Assembly: GCA_024275015.1 (NCBI GenBank) | Contig: JAJRZW010000040.1 | Coordinates: forward strand, 1 to 62,464 | Reading direction: 5' to 3' | Origin: Deltaproteobacteria bacterium | GTDB taxonomy: Bacteria; Desulfobacterota; Desulfobulbia; Desulfobulbales; JAJRZW01 | DNA: 62,464 nt | Shown: positions 26,468 to 34,556 of the stretch, piece after piece | How positions within the stretch are numbered: the stretch's first letter is position 1 | Layout of the letters: each line of letters opens with the position of its first letter | The notes under the pieces: generated by a model | Told to the model about the DNA's origin: nothing | Databases searched by the model: none | Seen by the model: the letters and a program-made list of their open reading frames with translations, nothing else | Position numbers and translations under genes: made by a program

Positions 26468-27252
26468 AGCAGAACCGCGGTGATAAGGTAGTCCCATACC
26501 AGAACCATAATTGACGAAATCACCACCGCCTGGGTGGTGACCCGACTCACCCCTTCGGCCCCGAAACCGGCGCCGCGGATACGGTGGACATAATACCCCC
26601 GGCCGGTACAGACCCAGACCACAATCAGGGCAAAGGCCAGAGATTTGATAATCCCGAGGCTGATGTCTTTATTGACCACACTCGCCTGCATCCCGCTGAC
26701 AAAGGCGCCGGGGTTCACCCCCAGAAGCCCGACCCCGGCGATATAACCGCCGAATATCCCGACGACGTTAAAGATAAGAGTAAGGACCGGAATGGCAATC
26801 ATGGTCGCGAGAAACTTGGGAGCGACAAGATAACGGAAGGGATCAACCGCCATGCACTCCAAGGCATCAATCTGTTCACTGTTACGCATGATCCCGATCT
26901 CGGCGCACATGGCACTCCCGGCCCGGCCGGTGACCATCAGGGCGGTCAATACCGGCCCCAGTTCACGCAGAAGCGACAGGGCCACCGCTGAACCGAGCAT
27001 CCCCTCGCTACCGAATTTACGCAGGGTATAATAACCTTGGAGGCCTAAAACCATGCCGGTGAACAGGGCGGTAAAAAAGATAACCCCGACGGAATTGACG
27101 CCGATCTCGCGCAACTGTTCAAGAGTGGCCCGAAACCGGAACGGGGGTTTAAAGACTCCGGCAATGGCGGCAACCAGGAAACACCCCATCCTGCCGATAT
27201 CACTAACGTGGTACCGGGATTTCTCTCCTGTTTTTTCAATAAGACCGAACAT
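26464..27252 (-). CDS. mlaE: phospholipid transport permease MlaE
   Basis: The 262-aa MlaE-family permease has about five to six membrane helices and the family blocks GVNSVGVIFFTALFTGMVLGLQG, LRELGPVLTALMVTGRAGSAMCAEIG and EQIDALECMAVDPFRYLVAP. ATG 27252 follows GAGAG; upstream codons of the frame have no support. It is the first gene of the mlaE-F-D-A-C operon. Confidence 0.93.
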   Translation of the reverse strand: MFGLIEKTGEKSRYHVSDIGRMGCFLVAAIAGVFKPPFRFRATLEQLREIGVNSVGVIFFTALFTGMVLGLQGYYTLRKFGSEGMLGSAVALSLLRELGPVLTALMVTGRAGSAMCAEIGIMRNSEQIDALECMAVDPFRYLVAPKFLATMIAIPVLTLIFNVVGIFGGYIAGVGLLGVNPGAFVSGMQASVVNKDISLGIIKSLAFALIVVWVCTGRGYYVHRIRGAGFGAEGVSRVTTQAVVISSIMVLVWDYLITAVLL

Positions 27253-27322
27253 TTTTCTCTCAGAACAACCGGCGCGAGCAGCAGACAAGTTAATAGTCAG
27301 GCATTTTTAAGCTAATTCTAAA

Positions 27323-27352
27323 ACAATACCTGTATGGAGTTCAGAGTGTCAA
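27323..27352 (-). promoter_or_regulatory. likely sigma-70 promoter of the mla operon
   Basis: On the minus strand TTGACA (27352-27347) and TATTGT (27328-27323) are 18 bases apart, about 70 bases before mlaE. It lies in the divergent gap with trkH. Confidence 0.5.
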
Positions 27353-27406
27353 GAAACAAGTCCACCGCCAACACACTTTTCCAGAATCGCCACCCCGCCT
27401 TTACGG

Positions 27407-27436
27407 TTGCAAAGTTAAGGACAGAAGAATTATTAT
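27407..27436 (+). promoter_or_regulatory. likely sigma-70 promoter of trkH-trkA
   Basis: TTGCAA (27407-27412) and TATTAT (27431-27436) are separated by 18 bases, about 35 bases before the TTG start of trkH. Confidence 0.45.
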
Positions 27437-27470
27437 ACCCCGCATTCAATTCAATTACCCCGGAGTCCAA

Positions 27471-28823
27471 TTGAAAGCGTCCATCCGCATACCGCCCCTG
27501 GCCCTGCCGATCATCTTCTTCGCCATCGCCATTGCCTGCGGCACCATCCTCCTTCATAGCCGCTACAGCGTAAGCGCGGCCGGAATATCATGGCTTAACG
27601 CCATGTTCACCGCCGCCAGCGCCACCTGTGTCACCGGCCTGATAGTGGTTGATACCGGCAGTTTTTTCACCCGCTTCGGACAGACGGTAATCCTGGGGTT
27701 GATCCAGATCGGCGGTCTGGGGATCATGACCTTCACCTCGCTTGCCTTCTACCTCAGACGCAACCGGGTCTCACTGACCGACCGGATCGCGGTGGGACAG
27801 AGCCTGCTTCATGATCCAAGCTTCCACCTCGGCCGTTTTTTAAAAAACATCTTCATCTGGACCCTGCTGATCGAGGCAACGGGCGGGGCCTTGATCCTTG
27901 GCCTCGGCCGCGGCCATTTTTCTCCCTACAGCGCCGTGTTCCACGCGATCTCCGCCTTCTGCAACGCCGGTTTTTCCCTTAAGAGCACAAGCCTGATGAC
28001 CGAGGCCGGGGACCTCGGCCTTAACCTTATTTTCATGACCCTGATCATCCTCGGCGGCCTCGGTTTTTCGGTCATCGTTGAGATCCAGAGCAATGCCGTC
28101 GCCCGCCTTCGCGGGGAACGCCCCCGACTGAGCTGGTATTCCAGCACGGTTATTTCGACCTCGATATTTCTCATAATTTTCGGCTGGGTCACCATCTTCT
28201 TATCCGAATACCTGAGCCGGGCCGGCAGCCACGCGGGGGTACCGCGGGATCTCGTCACCTCGCTTTTTCAATCAGTTACCTGCCGCACCGCCGGATTCAA
28301 CTCCCTTGACATAGGTTCAATGACCAATGTCAGTCTCCTGATCATGATGACCCTGATGTTCATCGGCGGGGCCCCGGGTTCCTGCGCCGGGGGGGTAAAG
28401 GTCACCACCTTCAGGGCGATGATCGCCTTTATCACCTCCCGGATCAAGGGACGGGACCAGGCGGTAATCGGCCGTTACGCCCTTGAACGCGAGACCCGTA
28501 ACCGGGCGGTCATCCTGATCATCTTCGCCTTCACCCTGGTGCTGGTATCCACCCTGCTCCTGAACATCACCGAGGGCGGCGACATCCCCCATAACCAGGC
28601 CCGGGGACTTTTCCTTGAAACCATGTTTGAAACGGTAAGCGCCTTCGGCACCGTGGGCCTGAGTACTGGTCTGACCCACAGACTCAGCAGTGCCGGCAAG
28701 ACAATCATAATCGGATTAATGTTCATCGGCCGCCTGGGGCCGCTGATCTTCCTCGCCGCCCTCCAGGAGATGAGCCGGGAACAATTTTACCGCTGGCCGG
28801 AAGACAAGCTTCTGATCGGCTGA
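27471..28823 (+). CDS. TrkH/KtrB-family potassium uptake channel subunit
   Basis: This is the membrane channel of a K+ uptake system with four pore repeats. The filter regions can be seen at TCVTGLIVVDTG, SAFCNAGFSL, CRTAGFNSLD and SAFGTVGLSTG, each with its central Gly. The 450-aa length fits KtrB better than the longer TrkH. The start is TTG 27471, five bases after GGAG. The regulatory RCK subunit is encoded 87 bases downstream. Confidence 0.92.
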   Translation: MKASIRIPPLALPIIFFAIAIACGTILLHSRYSVSAAGISWLNAMFTAASATCVTGLIVVDTGSFFTRFGQTVILGLIQIGGLGIMTFTSLAFYLRRNRVSLTDRIAVGQSLLHDPSFHLGRFLKNIFIWTLLIEATGGALILGLGRGHFSPYSAVFHAISAFCNAGFSLKSTSLMTEAGDLGLNLIFMTLIILGGLGFSVIVEIQSNAVARLRGERPRLSWYSSTVISTSIFLIIFGWVTIFLSEYLSRAGSHAGVPRDLVTSLFQSVTCRTAGFNSLDIGSMTNVSLLIMMTLMFIGGAPGSCAGGVKVTTFRAMIAFITSRIKGRDQAVIGRYALERETRNRAVILIIFAFTLVLVSTLLLNITEGGDIPHNQARGLFLETMFETVSAFGTVGLSTGLTHRLSSAGKTIIIGLMFIGRLGPLIFLAALQEMSREQFYRWPEDKLLIG

Positions 28824-28910
28824 CAATCCCGCGGCCATTACCGTGGGTCGGGAAAGCGGTTCTGTCCGGTCCATGACTATGGTTAAAACGAAGAAAAAGG
28901 TGACATCAAA

Positions 28911-29567
28911 ATGAGTAAATATGTGCAGGTAGGGATTATCGGCCTGGGGAAATTCGGCCTTACCTTTGGCCAGGAACTGATAAAATCCGGAGTGCAGGTG
29001 CTGGGTATCGACGCCAACCCGGAAAACGTCCGCCGGGCGCAGGATGTGCTTACCCAGGTATATTTAGCCGATGCCTCCAATAAAAAATCGCTTGAGCAGT
29101 TAGGGGCCGGGGATCTGACCCACGTCCTCGTCAGTGTCGGCGACTCCATTGCCGCCAGCGCCATGATCTCAATGTATCTCAAGGAATTGGGAGTGCCGGT
29201 GGTATGGGTCAAGGCGATCAACCAGGATCATGTCAACCTCCTCGACAAGGTCGGGGTGGAGGAGGCGATTATCCCCGAGCATATGGCGGCCCGGCACATG
29301 GCCAAGAAGATCACCATCCCCGGATTCATCGACTATCTCCCCTTTGACCAGGAAATGGTCCTGCAGGAGATCAGCGTGGACGCTTGGGACGGCAGGAGCC
29401 TGAAAGATCTCAACCTGACCAATGAGCATAATATCCAGGTAATCGCGATAAGAAAGGCCGAGGCGGAAAATTTCACCCTGATCCCCAAGGCAAAAGAACC
29501 CCTGAGAAAGGGCGACGTCCTGGTGCTGGTCGGCGAGACCGACCGACTGGCGGCGCTTAATCCGTAA
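28911..29567 (+). CDS. TrkA/KtrA-family potassium uptake regulatory subunit
   Basis: This 218-aa cytosolic ring subunit gates the channel in response to nucleotides. An RCK_N domain (about 5-125) has the dinucleotide loop GIIGLGKFG; an RCK_C domain follows (about 135-218; FDQEMVLQEISVDAWDGRSL, LRKGDVLVLVGE). ATG 28911 has AAGGTGA ten bases upstream. It pairs with the preceding channel gene. Confidence 0.93.
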   Translation: MSKYVQVGIIGLGKFGLTFGQELIKSGVQVLGIDANPENVRRAQDVLTQVYLADASNKKSLEQLGAGDLTHVLVSVGDSIAASAMISMYLKELGVPVVWVKAINQDHVNLLDKVGVEEAIIPEHMAARHMAKKITIPGFIDYLPFDQEMVLQEISVDAWDGRSLKDLNLTNEHNIQVIAIRKAEAENFTLIPKAKEPLRKGDVLVLVGETDRLAALNP

Positions 29568-29599
29568 AGGTTCCATGAACACCGACATGCACGCGCTTT

Positions 29600-29753
29600 A
29601 ACAGACTGTTGAAAAAGCCGTCCTGGCTTTTTCAACTCCCGGTTGGCCAAAACAAGTTCCGGCCAACCTCTCGATTTCACTTGGTTTTTCAACCCGATGA
29701 AATCGGCGGCGCGTCCGTGCGCCGCGACCAGCCCGTTTTTCAACGGGCTGTTA
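29600..29753. repeat. family B composite palindromic repeat, copy B3 (best preserved)
   Basis: It lies between two convergent genes, 33 bases past the trkA stop. Modules are GAAAAAGCC...GGCTTTTTC (29611-29633), GGTTGGCC...GGCCAACC (29641-29668), CGATTTCA...TGAAATCG (29672-29705), GCGGCGCG...CGCCGCG, and AGCCCG...CGGGCT (29729-29750). The first hairpin has an A tract on one side and a T tract on the other, so it could act as an intrinsic terminator in both directions. Confidence 0.85.
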
Positions 29754-29810
29754 ACCCCTGATCAAGGGTGAATGGTTTCCATACCGCCTGCCATTCAGTG
29801 GCCAACTCCG

Positions 29811-31394
29811 TCACTTTATCAATTCATCGACCTTGTCGCGGAACTCGTCAACATTGAACGGCTTGGAAATAAAGGCGCTGACCCCAGCGGCGGCGGCGAT
29901 ATCTTTCTGCCCCTGTTCCGACTCGGTGGTCGCCATCAGCACCGGCAATGCACATTTTTCTCCGTCCCGCAGCCTTCGGGTAAACTCAATACCATCCATA
30001 TTGGGCATGTTCATATCGGTTACCACCAGATCAAAAGGCCCGGCGGCACGAAACCTGTCCAGGGCCTCGACCCCGTCGCCGGCGCAGACCACCGTCGCCC
30101 CGATCCCGGCGGCGGCGCCACGATAGAAGGCCAGGATGGCGCGGGAATCATCAACAGCGAGAATCCTGATCCCCGTGCCGCTATCATCACCGGCCTTTGA
30201 GCGCCGCGCCAGTTCGGCGACCCATTCCTCCCGCCCCTGGGACTGGAGAAAAGAGGTAAAAAAGTTTACCGTCTCGGCATCCGCCGCGGCCGCGGCGGCA
30301 AAGAGCTTGTCACGCAGGTCATCCTCGGCAAGGACTGCGGTGAAAAGACGCCCGGCTCGGGAGGCAACCAAGGCCCGGATGATCCTGTCCCCCTGTTCTC
30401 CCCCGGCCCGGAGCGCGGATAAAAGAGGTTTCATCACCCCGGGATTAAACAAGTTTTCAAGCCCGTTGACAACCGCCAGCAGGACCATATCGTCCTCTTC
30501 GCCGAGTCCGTCACCAAGACCGATAAGACTGCGCATGGAACTGATCTTGCCAAGAGATTCATAGATGGCGAAACGGAGATTGGCGTCAGCAGGTCTTTCA
30601 AGCCGGGCCAGGAGAATATCAGCCCCCTTGCGAACAGCGAGACGGCCTAAGACATTGGCGCCCATGATCATCTCGTCATTGCTGCCCTGATCAAGAATAC
30701 GACCGATATGTGGCAGAATCCGTTCACCGGCGCCGCCAAGGGAGGAAATAATCAAACGACGAAGCATGGGGTTGCTGTGATGGATGTTGTCAACCATGAA
30801 CTCCACCGCCGCGTCAGTATCAAAGGCGGCAATGGCGCTTATGGACAGGGCCAGTCTGAGATCACAGGGGGCATTAGGGTCACCCATCGCCCCGCTCTCC
30901 CGAACCCGGGCAATGATCTTTTCCAGGACATCCCCGCGGCCGGATGCGGCCAGGACCTCCATCGCCATCCCGGCAACACCGTCGTCGGCATGGGTCAACC
31001 AGGACATAACCGCGTCGGCCACCGCGGCGTTGACATACGGTTTAAGGGCCCGCAGCCCCTCAACGACAAGTTCAGGTTCGGAGACATCAGCCAGCATCAA
31101 AAGCAGGGGATCGACCGCAGCGGCAAACCCGCCGGCCGCCACCCGCCGCAGACATAATTCCCGCACCCGGCTCGAGGCGCCGGCAATCCCCCGGATCACC
31201 TCGTCCTCGTCCTTTTCCAGAAGATCGTAGAGGGCGTGATAGACCATCTCGTCCACCGCGTCGTCCCCCGCACCGGCCTCGTAAAGGGCCATGAGATCAA
31301 CCACCTCGTCATGCCCCCCCTCTTCCCGAACCTTTTCCAGGACGACAATCTGCTCGATCATGTCCATATCCCGGAAACCGTCTAAAAGGCTCAT
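29811..31394 (-). CDS. HEAT-repeat protein with C-terminal response-regulator receiver domain
   Basis: The 527-aa protein has an alpha-helical HEAT-like region (about 1-390; units such as RRLIISSLGGAGERILPHIGR) and a receiver domain (about 408-527). The receiver is complete: acidic pair DD in VDDSRAIL, phospho-acceptor Asp in VVTDMNMPNMDG, Thr in MATTES and Lys in ISKPF. It closes the chemotaxis operon after cheB. No separate CheY gene is present, so this protein may receive phosphate from CheA. ATG 31394 follows AGGAG; the long upstream extension is rejected. Confidence 0.82.
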   Translation of the reverse strand: MSLLDGFRDMDMIEQIVVLEKVREEGGHDEVVDLMALYEAGAGDDAVDEMVYHALYDLLEKDEDEVIRGIAGASSRVRELCLRRVAAGGFAAAVDPLLLMLADVSEPELVVEGLRALKPYVNAAVADAVMSWLTHADDGVAGMAMEVLAASGRGDVLEKIIARVRESGAMGDPNAPCDLRLALSISAIAAFDTDAAVEFMVDNIHHSNPMLRRLIISSLGGAGERILPHIGRILDQGSNDEMIMGANVLGRLAVRKGADILLARLERPADANLRFAIYESLGKISSMRSLIGLGDGLGEEDDMVLLAVVNGLENLFNPGVMKPLLSALRAGGEQGDRIIRALVASRAGRLFTAVLAEDDLRDKLFAAAAAADAETVNFFTSFLQSQGREEWVAELARRSKAGDDSGTGIRILAVDDSRAILAFYRGAAAGIGATVVCAGDGVEALDRFRAAGPFDLVVTDMNMPNMDGIEFTRRLRDGEKCALPVLMATTESEQGQKDIAAAAGVSAFISKPFNVDEFRDKVDELIK

Positions 31395-31515
31395 ACCGCA
31401 TCTCCTGTTGAGTTTTATTTTCCGGTACTGAATCCGGCACAATACCCCCGGATAGTATAGGCCGAGAGGCTTCCCGGATTCAAACTCCCGGGAATTTTTT
31501 TCGCCAACGACAAAA

Positions 31516-32586
31516 TCAACCCTGCCGCAAAATCTCGCGGGCGATATGATCAAGGGAAACAATCCGTTCAACCGCGCCCAGTTTCACTGCTTCCCCCGGC
31601 ATCCCGAAGACCACGCAACTGGCCTCGTCCTGGGCGATGGTCACCGCCCCGGCCTCTTTCATTTCAAGCATTCCCCGGGCGCCGTCGTCGCCCATCCCGG
31701 TCATGATGACGCCGATGCCGTTCTTGCCGGCGTAACGGGCGCAGGAGCGGAAGAGAACGTCAACACTGGGACGATGACGACAGACCAGAGGCCCGTCCTT
31801 GATTGCGACATAATAACGGGCGCCGCTGCGTTTGATCAGGGCATGACGGTTACCCGGGGCGATCAATACCTGGCCGCGGATAACGCTATCGCCGTCTTCA
31901 GCCTCTTTCACCCCCACCGCGCAGATGCCGTTAAGACGCTCGGCAAAGGCACGGGTAAATCCCTCGGGCATATGCTGGACCACCACCATACCGTACGCGT
32001 CGCGCGACAGCCCGGCAAGCATGGTCGCCAGGGCCTCGGTGCCGCCGGTTGAGGCGCCCACGGCCACCACCTTTTCCGTGGTCCGGACCATCGCCCGCCC
32101 GGTGGGAGGCGGCAATATCGCGTCGGCGGAGAGTTTTTTCTCCACCCGCACAGGCGACGCCGCGATCTTCTTAACCCGCACCCGGGCCGCGGCCCGGACC
32201 GCGTCGCAGATGGTGATCTTCGACTCTTCGATGAAACGCCCGGCGCCAAGCCTGGGCTTCTGGATGATCTCCACCGCCCCGTATTCCAGGGCCCGGATAG
32301 TGGTCTCGGCCCCCTTTTCAGTAAGGGTGGAACAGATGACCACCGGCAGGGGATGCTGGCTCATGATCTTTTTCAAAAAAGTGATCCCGTCCATCCGCGG
32401 CATCTCGACGTCGAGGATCATCACATCGGGGACCTCACGGGCCATGTGTTCCGCGGCAACAAAAGGATCACGGGCGGCGCCGACGACCTCGATGTCATCG
32501 GCGCCGACGAGGATATCGCCCATGGCCCGACGAACCACGGCGGAATCATCTACCACCAGTACCTTTATCCGTCCGGGGCCACTCAT
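31516..32586 (-). CDS. cheB: chemotaxis protein-glutamate methylesterase CheB
   Basis: CheB demethylates chemoreceptors. The receiver domain (1-125) has VDDSAVVRR and the acceptor Asp in [12 protein letters not shown]. The methylesterase domain (about 165-355) has the catalytic Ser in [10 protein letters not shown], His in VVQHMPEGF and Asp in [12 protein letters not shown]. Its start overlaps the cheD stop by four bases. Confidence 0.96.
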   Translation of the reverse strand: MSGPGRIKVLVVDDSAVVRRAMGDILVGADDIEVVGAARDPFVAAEHMAREVPDVMILDVEMPRMDGITFLKKIMSQHPLPVVICSTLTEKGAETTIRALEYGAVEIIQKPRLGAGRFIEESKITICDAVRAAARVRVKKIAASPVRVEKKLSADAILPPPTGRAMVRTTEKVVAVGASTGGTEALATMLAGLSRDAYGMVVVQHMPEGFTRAFAERLNGICAVGVKEAEDGDSVIRGQVLIAPGNRHALIKRSGARYYVAIKDGPLVCRHRPSVDVLFRSCARYAGKNGIGVIMTGMGDDGARGMLEMKEAGAVTIAQDEASCVVFGMPGEAVKLGAVERIVSLDHIAREILRQG

Positions 32587-33095
32587 ATCACACCATTATT
32601 ATCGACAAAACGTTTCAGGAGCACCCGGCCGGTATGGGTAAAAAAAACCAGCCGGCAACCGGCGCCGCCGCCCACCTGTTCCGCCGCGATCCTGAGCCGG
32701 TGACGCTCAAGGGTCTCCCGGGCGGATACAATGTTGGAAGCGCCGATATTAATCGCCGGCAACCGGCAGCGATTGCCGGGAAGGCTCCTGGCGCCGCCGA
32801 AGAGCTTGACCACCAGATCATGTTTCCCGACCCCGAAACGGGCTTCAAGGTCGCTGAGCATGAACTCAAGGGCACAGTCGACAAAACGTCCGCAGTCGAT
32901 TTCATCGTTCCGCCGCCCCCGGGGAAGAATCCCGTGGCATATGGCCCCGACCCGGTGACGGGGCGAATGGAGACAGACGGCAACGCATGAGCCGAGCACG
33001 GTCGAGACCACGGTCGGAGAATTGGTAACGTAAAGATCTCCCGGGGCAAGATTGACCAGCGGCAGGCCCGATTCCGTATGACTTATTCCCGGCAT
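32583..33095 (-). CDS. cheD: chemoreceptor glutamine deamidase CheD
   Basis: CheD deamidates receptor Gln residues and can serve as a phosphatase partner. The Cys-His catalytic pair is visible in LGSCVAVCL and AICHGILP, with KLFGGAR further on. The length is 170 aa. It overlaps cheR by 13 bases and cheB by four, so cheR-cheD-cheB are tightly coupled. Confidence 0.93.
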   Translation of the reverse strand: MPGISHTESGLPLVNLAPGDLYVTNSPTVVSTVLGSCVAVCLHSPRHRVGAICHGILPRGRRNDEIDCGRFVDCALEFMLSDLEARFGVGKHDLVVKLFGGARSLPGNRCRLPAINIGASNIVSARETLERHRLRIAAEQVGGGAGCRLVFFTHTGRVLLKRFVDNNGVI

Positions 33096-33943
33096 TGATA
33101 TACCGCCGGGGCAACTTTTTTCATATTTTCCACCACCCCTTCAAGTGATTCGGAATGACCGGTAAAAATAAATCCCGGCCGCGCCAGGGCCTTATGGAAT
33201 TTCGCGAACAGGCTCCGCTGGGTCTTCCGATCAAAATAAATGATGACGTTGCGGCAGAAAATAATATCCATATTCCGGTCAAATCCGAAGTCGGGATCCA
33301 TGAAGTTGAGACGCCTGAAACTCACCCGTTTCCTGATCTCGGGCACCAGACGATGATGACCCTGCCGGCGGCCGTTGCCGCGCATGAAATAACGCTGCCG
33401 GAACCCGGGCGGGACCTGGGTCAGTCCATCGTCGGGATATATCGCCCGTTCCCCTTTTTCAATAACGCTGGTGCAGATATCGGTGGCGAGGACATGATAA
33501 TCAAGCCAGGGAAAATCCCTGATCCAGTCGTCAACGACCATCGCCAGGGTATAGGGTTCCTCGCCGCTTGAACAACCGGCGCTCCATATCTTAATCCGCC
33601 GGCGACGACGGCTGTTGCCGCTCAAAAGCGGCAGAACCGTCTGCCGCAGGATATCAAAATGTGCCGGTTCGCGGAAGAATCCGGTCTTATTGGTGCTGAC
33701 CTCGTCAAGCATCTTCGCCATCTCACCCTCCTGCCCGGCGGCGGAGATGAGAAAGGAGTAATAGCGCTCAAACGAGGTCATCCCCAGGGCCCGCAGACGA
33801 CGGGAGAGCCGGGCCGCCAGCATCGAACGTTTGACCGCGGCAAGTTTAATCCCGCAGCGGTTATAGATCAGGGAACTGAAGGCGGAAAACTCCGACAACG
33901 ACATGTCCGGCTGAATCCATGGCTGATATCGCGATTGCGCCAT
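33083..33943 (-). CDS. cheR: chemotaxis protein methyltransferase CheR
   Basis: CheR methylates receptor Glu residues using S-adenosylmethionine. It has an N-terminal helical domain (1-90) and a Rossmann domain with the SAM site WSAGCSSGEEPYTLAM, then LATDICTSVIEKG and DIIFCRNVIIYFD. The length is 286 aa. No TPR extension is present. The receptor upstream ends with a possible CheR-docking pentapeptide. Confidence 0.95.
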   Translation of the reverse strand: MAQSRYQPWIQPDMSLSEFSAFSSLIYNRCGIKLAAVKRSMLAARLSRRLRALGMTSFERYYSFLISAAGQEGEMAKMLDEVSTNKTGFFREPAHFDILRQTVLPLLSGNSRRRRRIKIWSAGCSSGEEPYTLAMVVDDWIRDFPWLDYHVLATDICTSVIEKGERAIYPDDGLTQVPPGFRQRYFMRGNGRRQGHHRLVPEIRKRVSFRRLNFMDPDFGFDRNMDIIFCRNVIIYFDRKTQRSLFAKFHKALARPGFIFTGHSESLEGVVENMKKVAPAVYQCRE

Positions 33944-33967
33944 TATAAAAACCCGGGATACCCGATC

Positions 33968-34468
33968 CTATTCCGCCGCAGCGATTGTTGCCTTATCCCG
34001 CAGCACCGCCTTGCCTTCACTGGCCAGGACCCGGTCAATGTCAAGAATAATCAGAAATTTATCATCAAGATGCCCCATGCCCTCGATAAACCCGGTATTA
34101 AGACCGGTTCCCATCTTTGGTACCGCCTCAATATCTGACGGGACCAGATCAACCACCATCTGGACCGAATCGGTTATCGCCCCCATCTGCACCAGGACGC
34201 CCTCGGCATCAATCTCGACGATCATGATGCAGGTATTACGGCTTTTTTCGATCGGAGCCATCCCCAGTTTCAGTCCAAGATCCATCACCGGAACCACGTT
34301 ACCGCGAAGATTGATGACCCCGCTCATGTAATCGGGCATCCGCGGAATTCTGGTCATTGACGCGACATCGAGGACTTCGCGAACCTTGACGATCTCGATG
34401 GCGAAACTCTCGTCGCGCAGGTTAAAAGTAAGATACTGTGATGACATAACCTGGGTTTCTTCACTCAT
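33968..34468 (-). CDS. cheW: chemotaxis coupling protein CheW
   Basis: CheW links receptors to the CheA kinase. The family core is QYLTFNLRDESFAIEIVKVREVLD, RIPRMPDYMSGVINLRGNVVPVMDLGLKLG and CIMIVEIDAEGVLVQMGAITDSVQMV. ATG 34468 follows GGGGAGA. Confidence 0.95.
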   Translation of the reverse strand: MSEETQVMSSQYLTFNLRDESFAIEIVKVREVLDVASMTRIPRMPDYMSGVINLRGNVVPVMDLGLKLGMAPIEKSRNTCIMIVEIDAEGVLVQMGAITDSVQMVVDLVPSDIEAVPKMGTGLNTGFIEGMGHLDDKFLIILDIDRVLASEGKAVLRDKATIAAAE

Positions 34469-34496
34469 CCCTGATTCTCCCCTTATTGCTTACTGA

Positions 34497-34556
34497 CAGA
34501 CCGTTTAAAAAGCCGTCCATGCCGCCGCGCACAGTCCGTTTTTCAACGGACTGCTA
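34497..34556. repeat. family B repeat, truncated copy B4
   Basis: Only the two outer modules remain: AGACCGTTTAAAAAGCCGTCC-like sequence and the perfect hairpin CAGTCCG (34532-34538)/CGGACTG (34547-34553). The right edge touches the cheA stop codon, and the copy fills the cheW-cheA gap. The middle TTGGCC and CGATTT modules are deleted. Confidence 0.75.

Noticed and set aside
29333-29743. Minus-strand ORF containing KSRGWPELVLANREL, with similar ORFs at 8003-8203 (minus) and 13472-13741 (plus)
   Set aside because: The shared peptide is simply the translation of repeat family B. The starts differ, the frames run into neighbouring genes, and the conservation is explained by the DNA palindromes.
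31395-31571. 59-codon extension before the HEAT-receiver protein
   Set aside because: It overlaps the end of cheB, lacks a ribosome site, and the internal ATG 31394 has AGGAG at the right distance.
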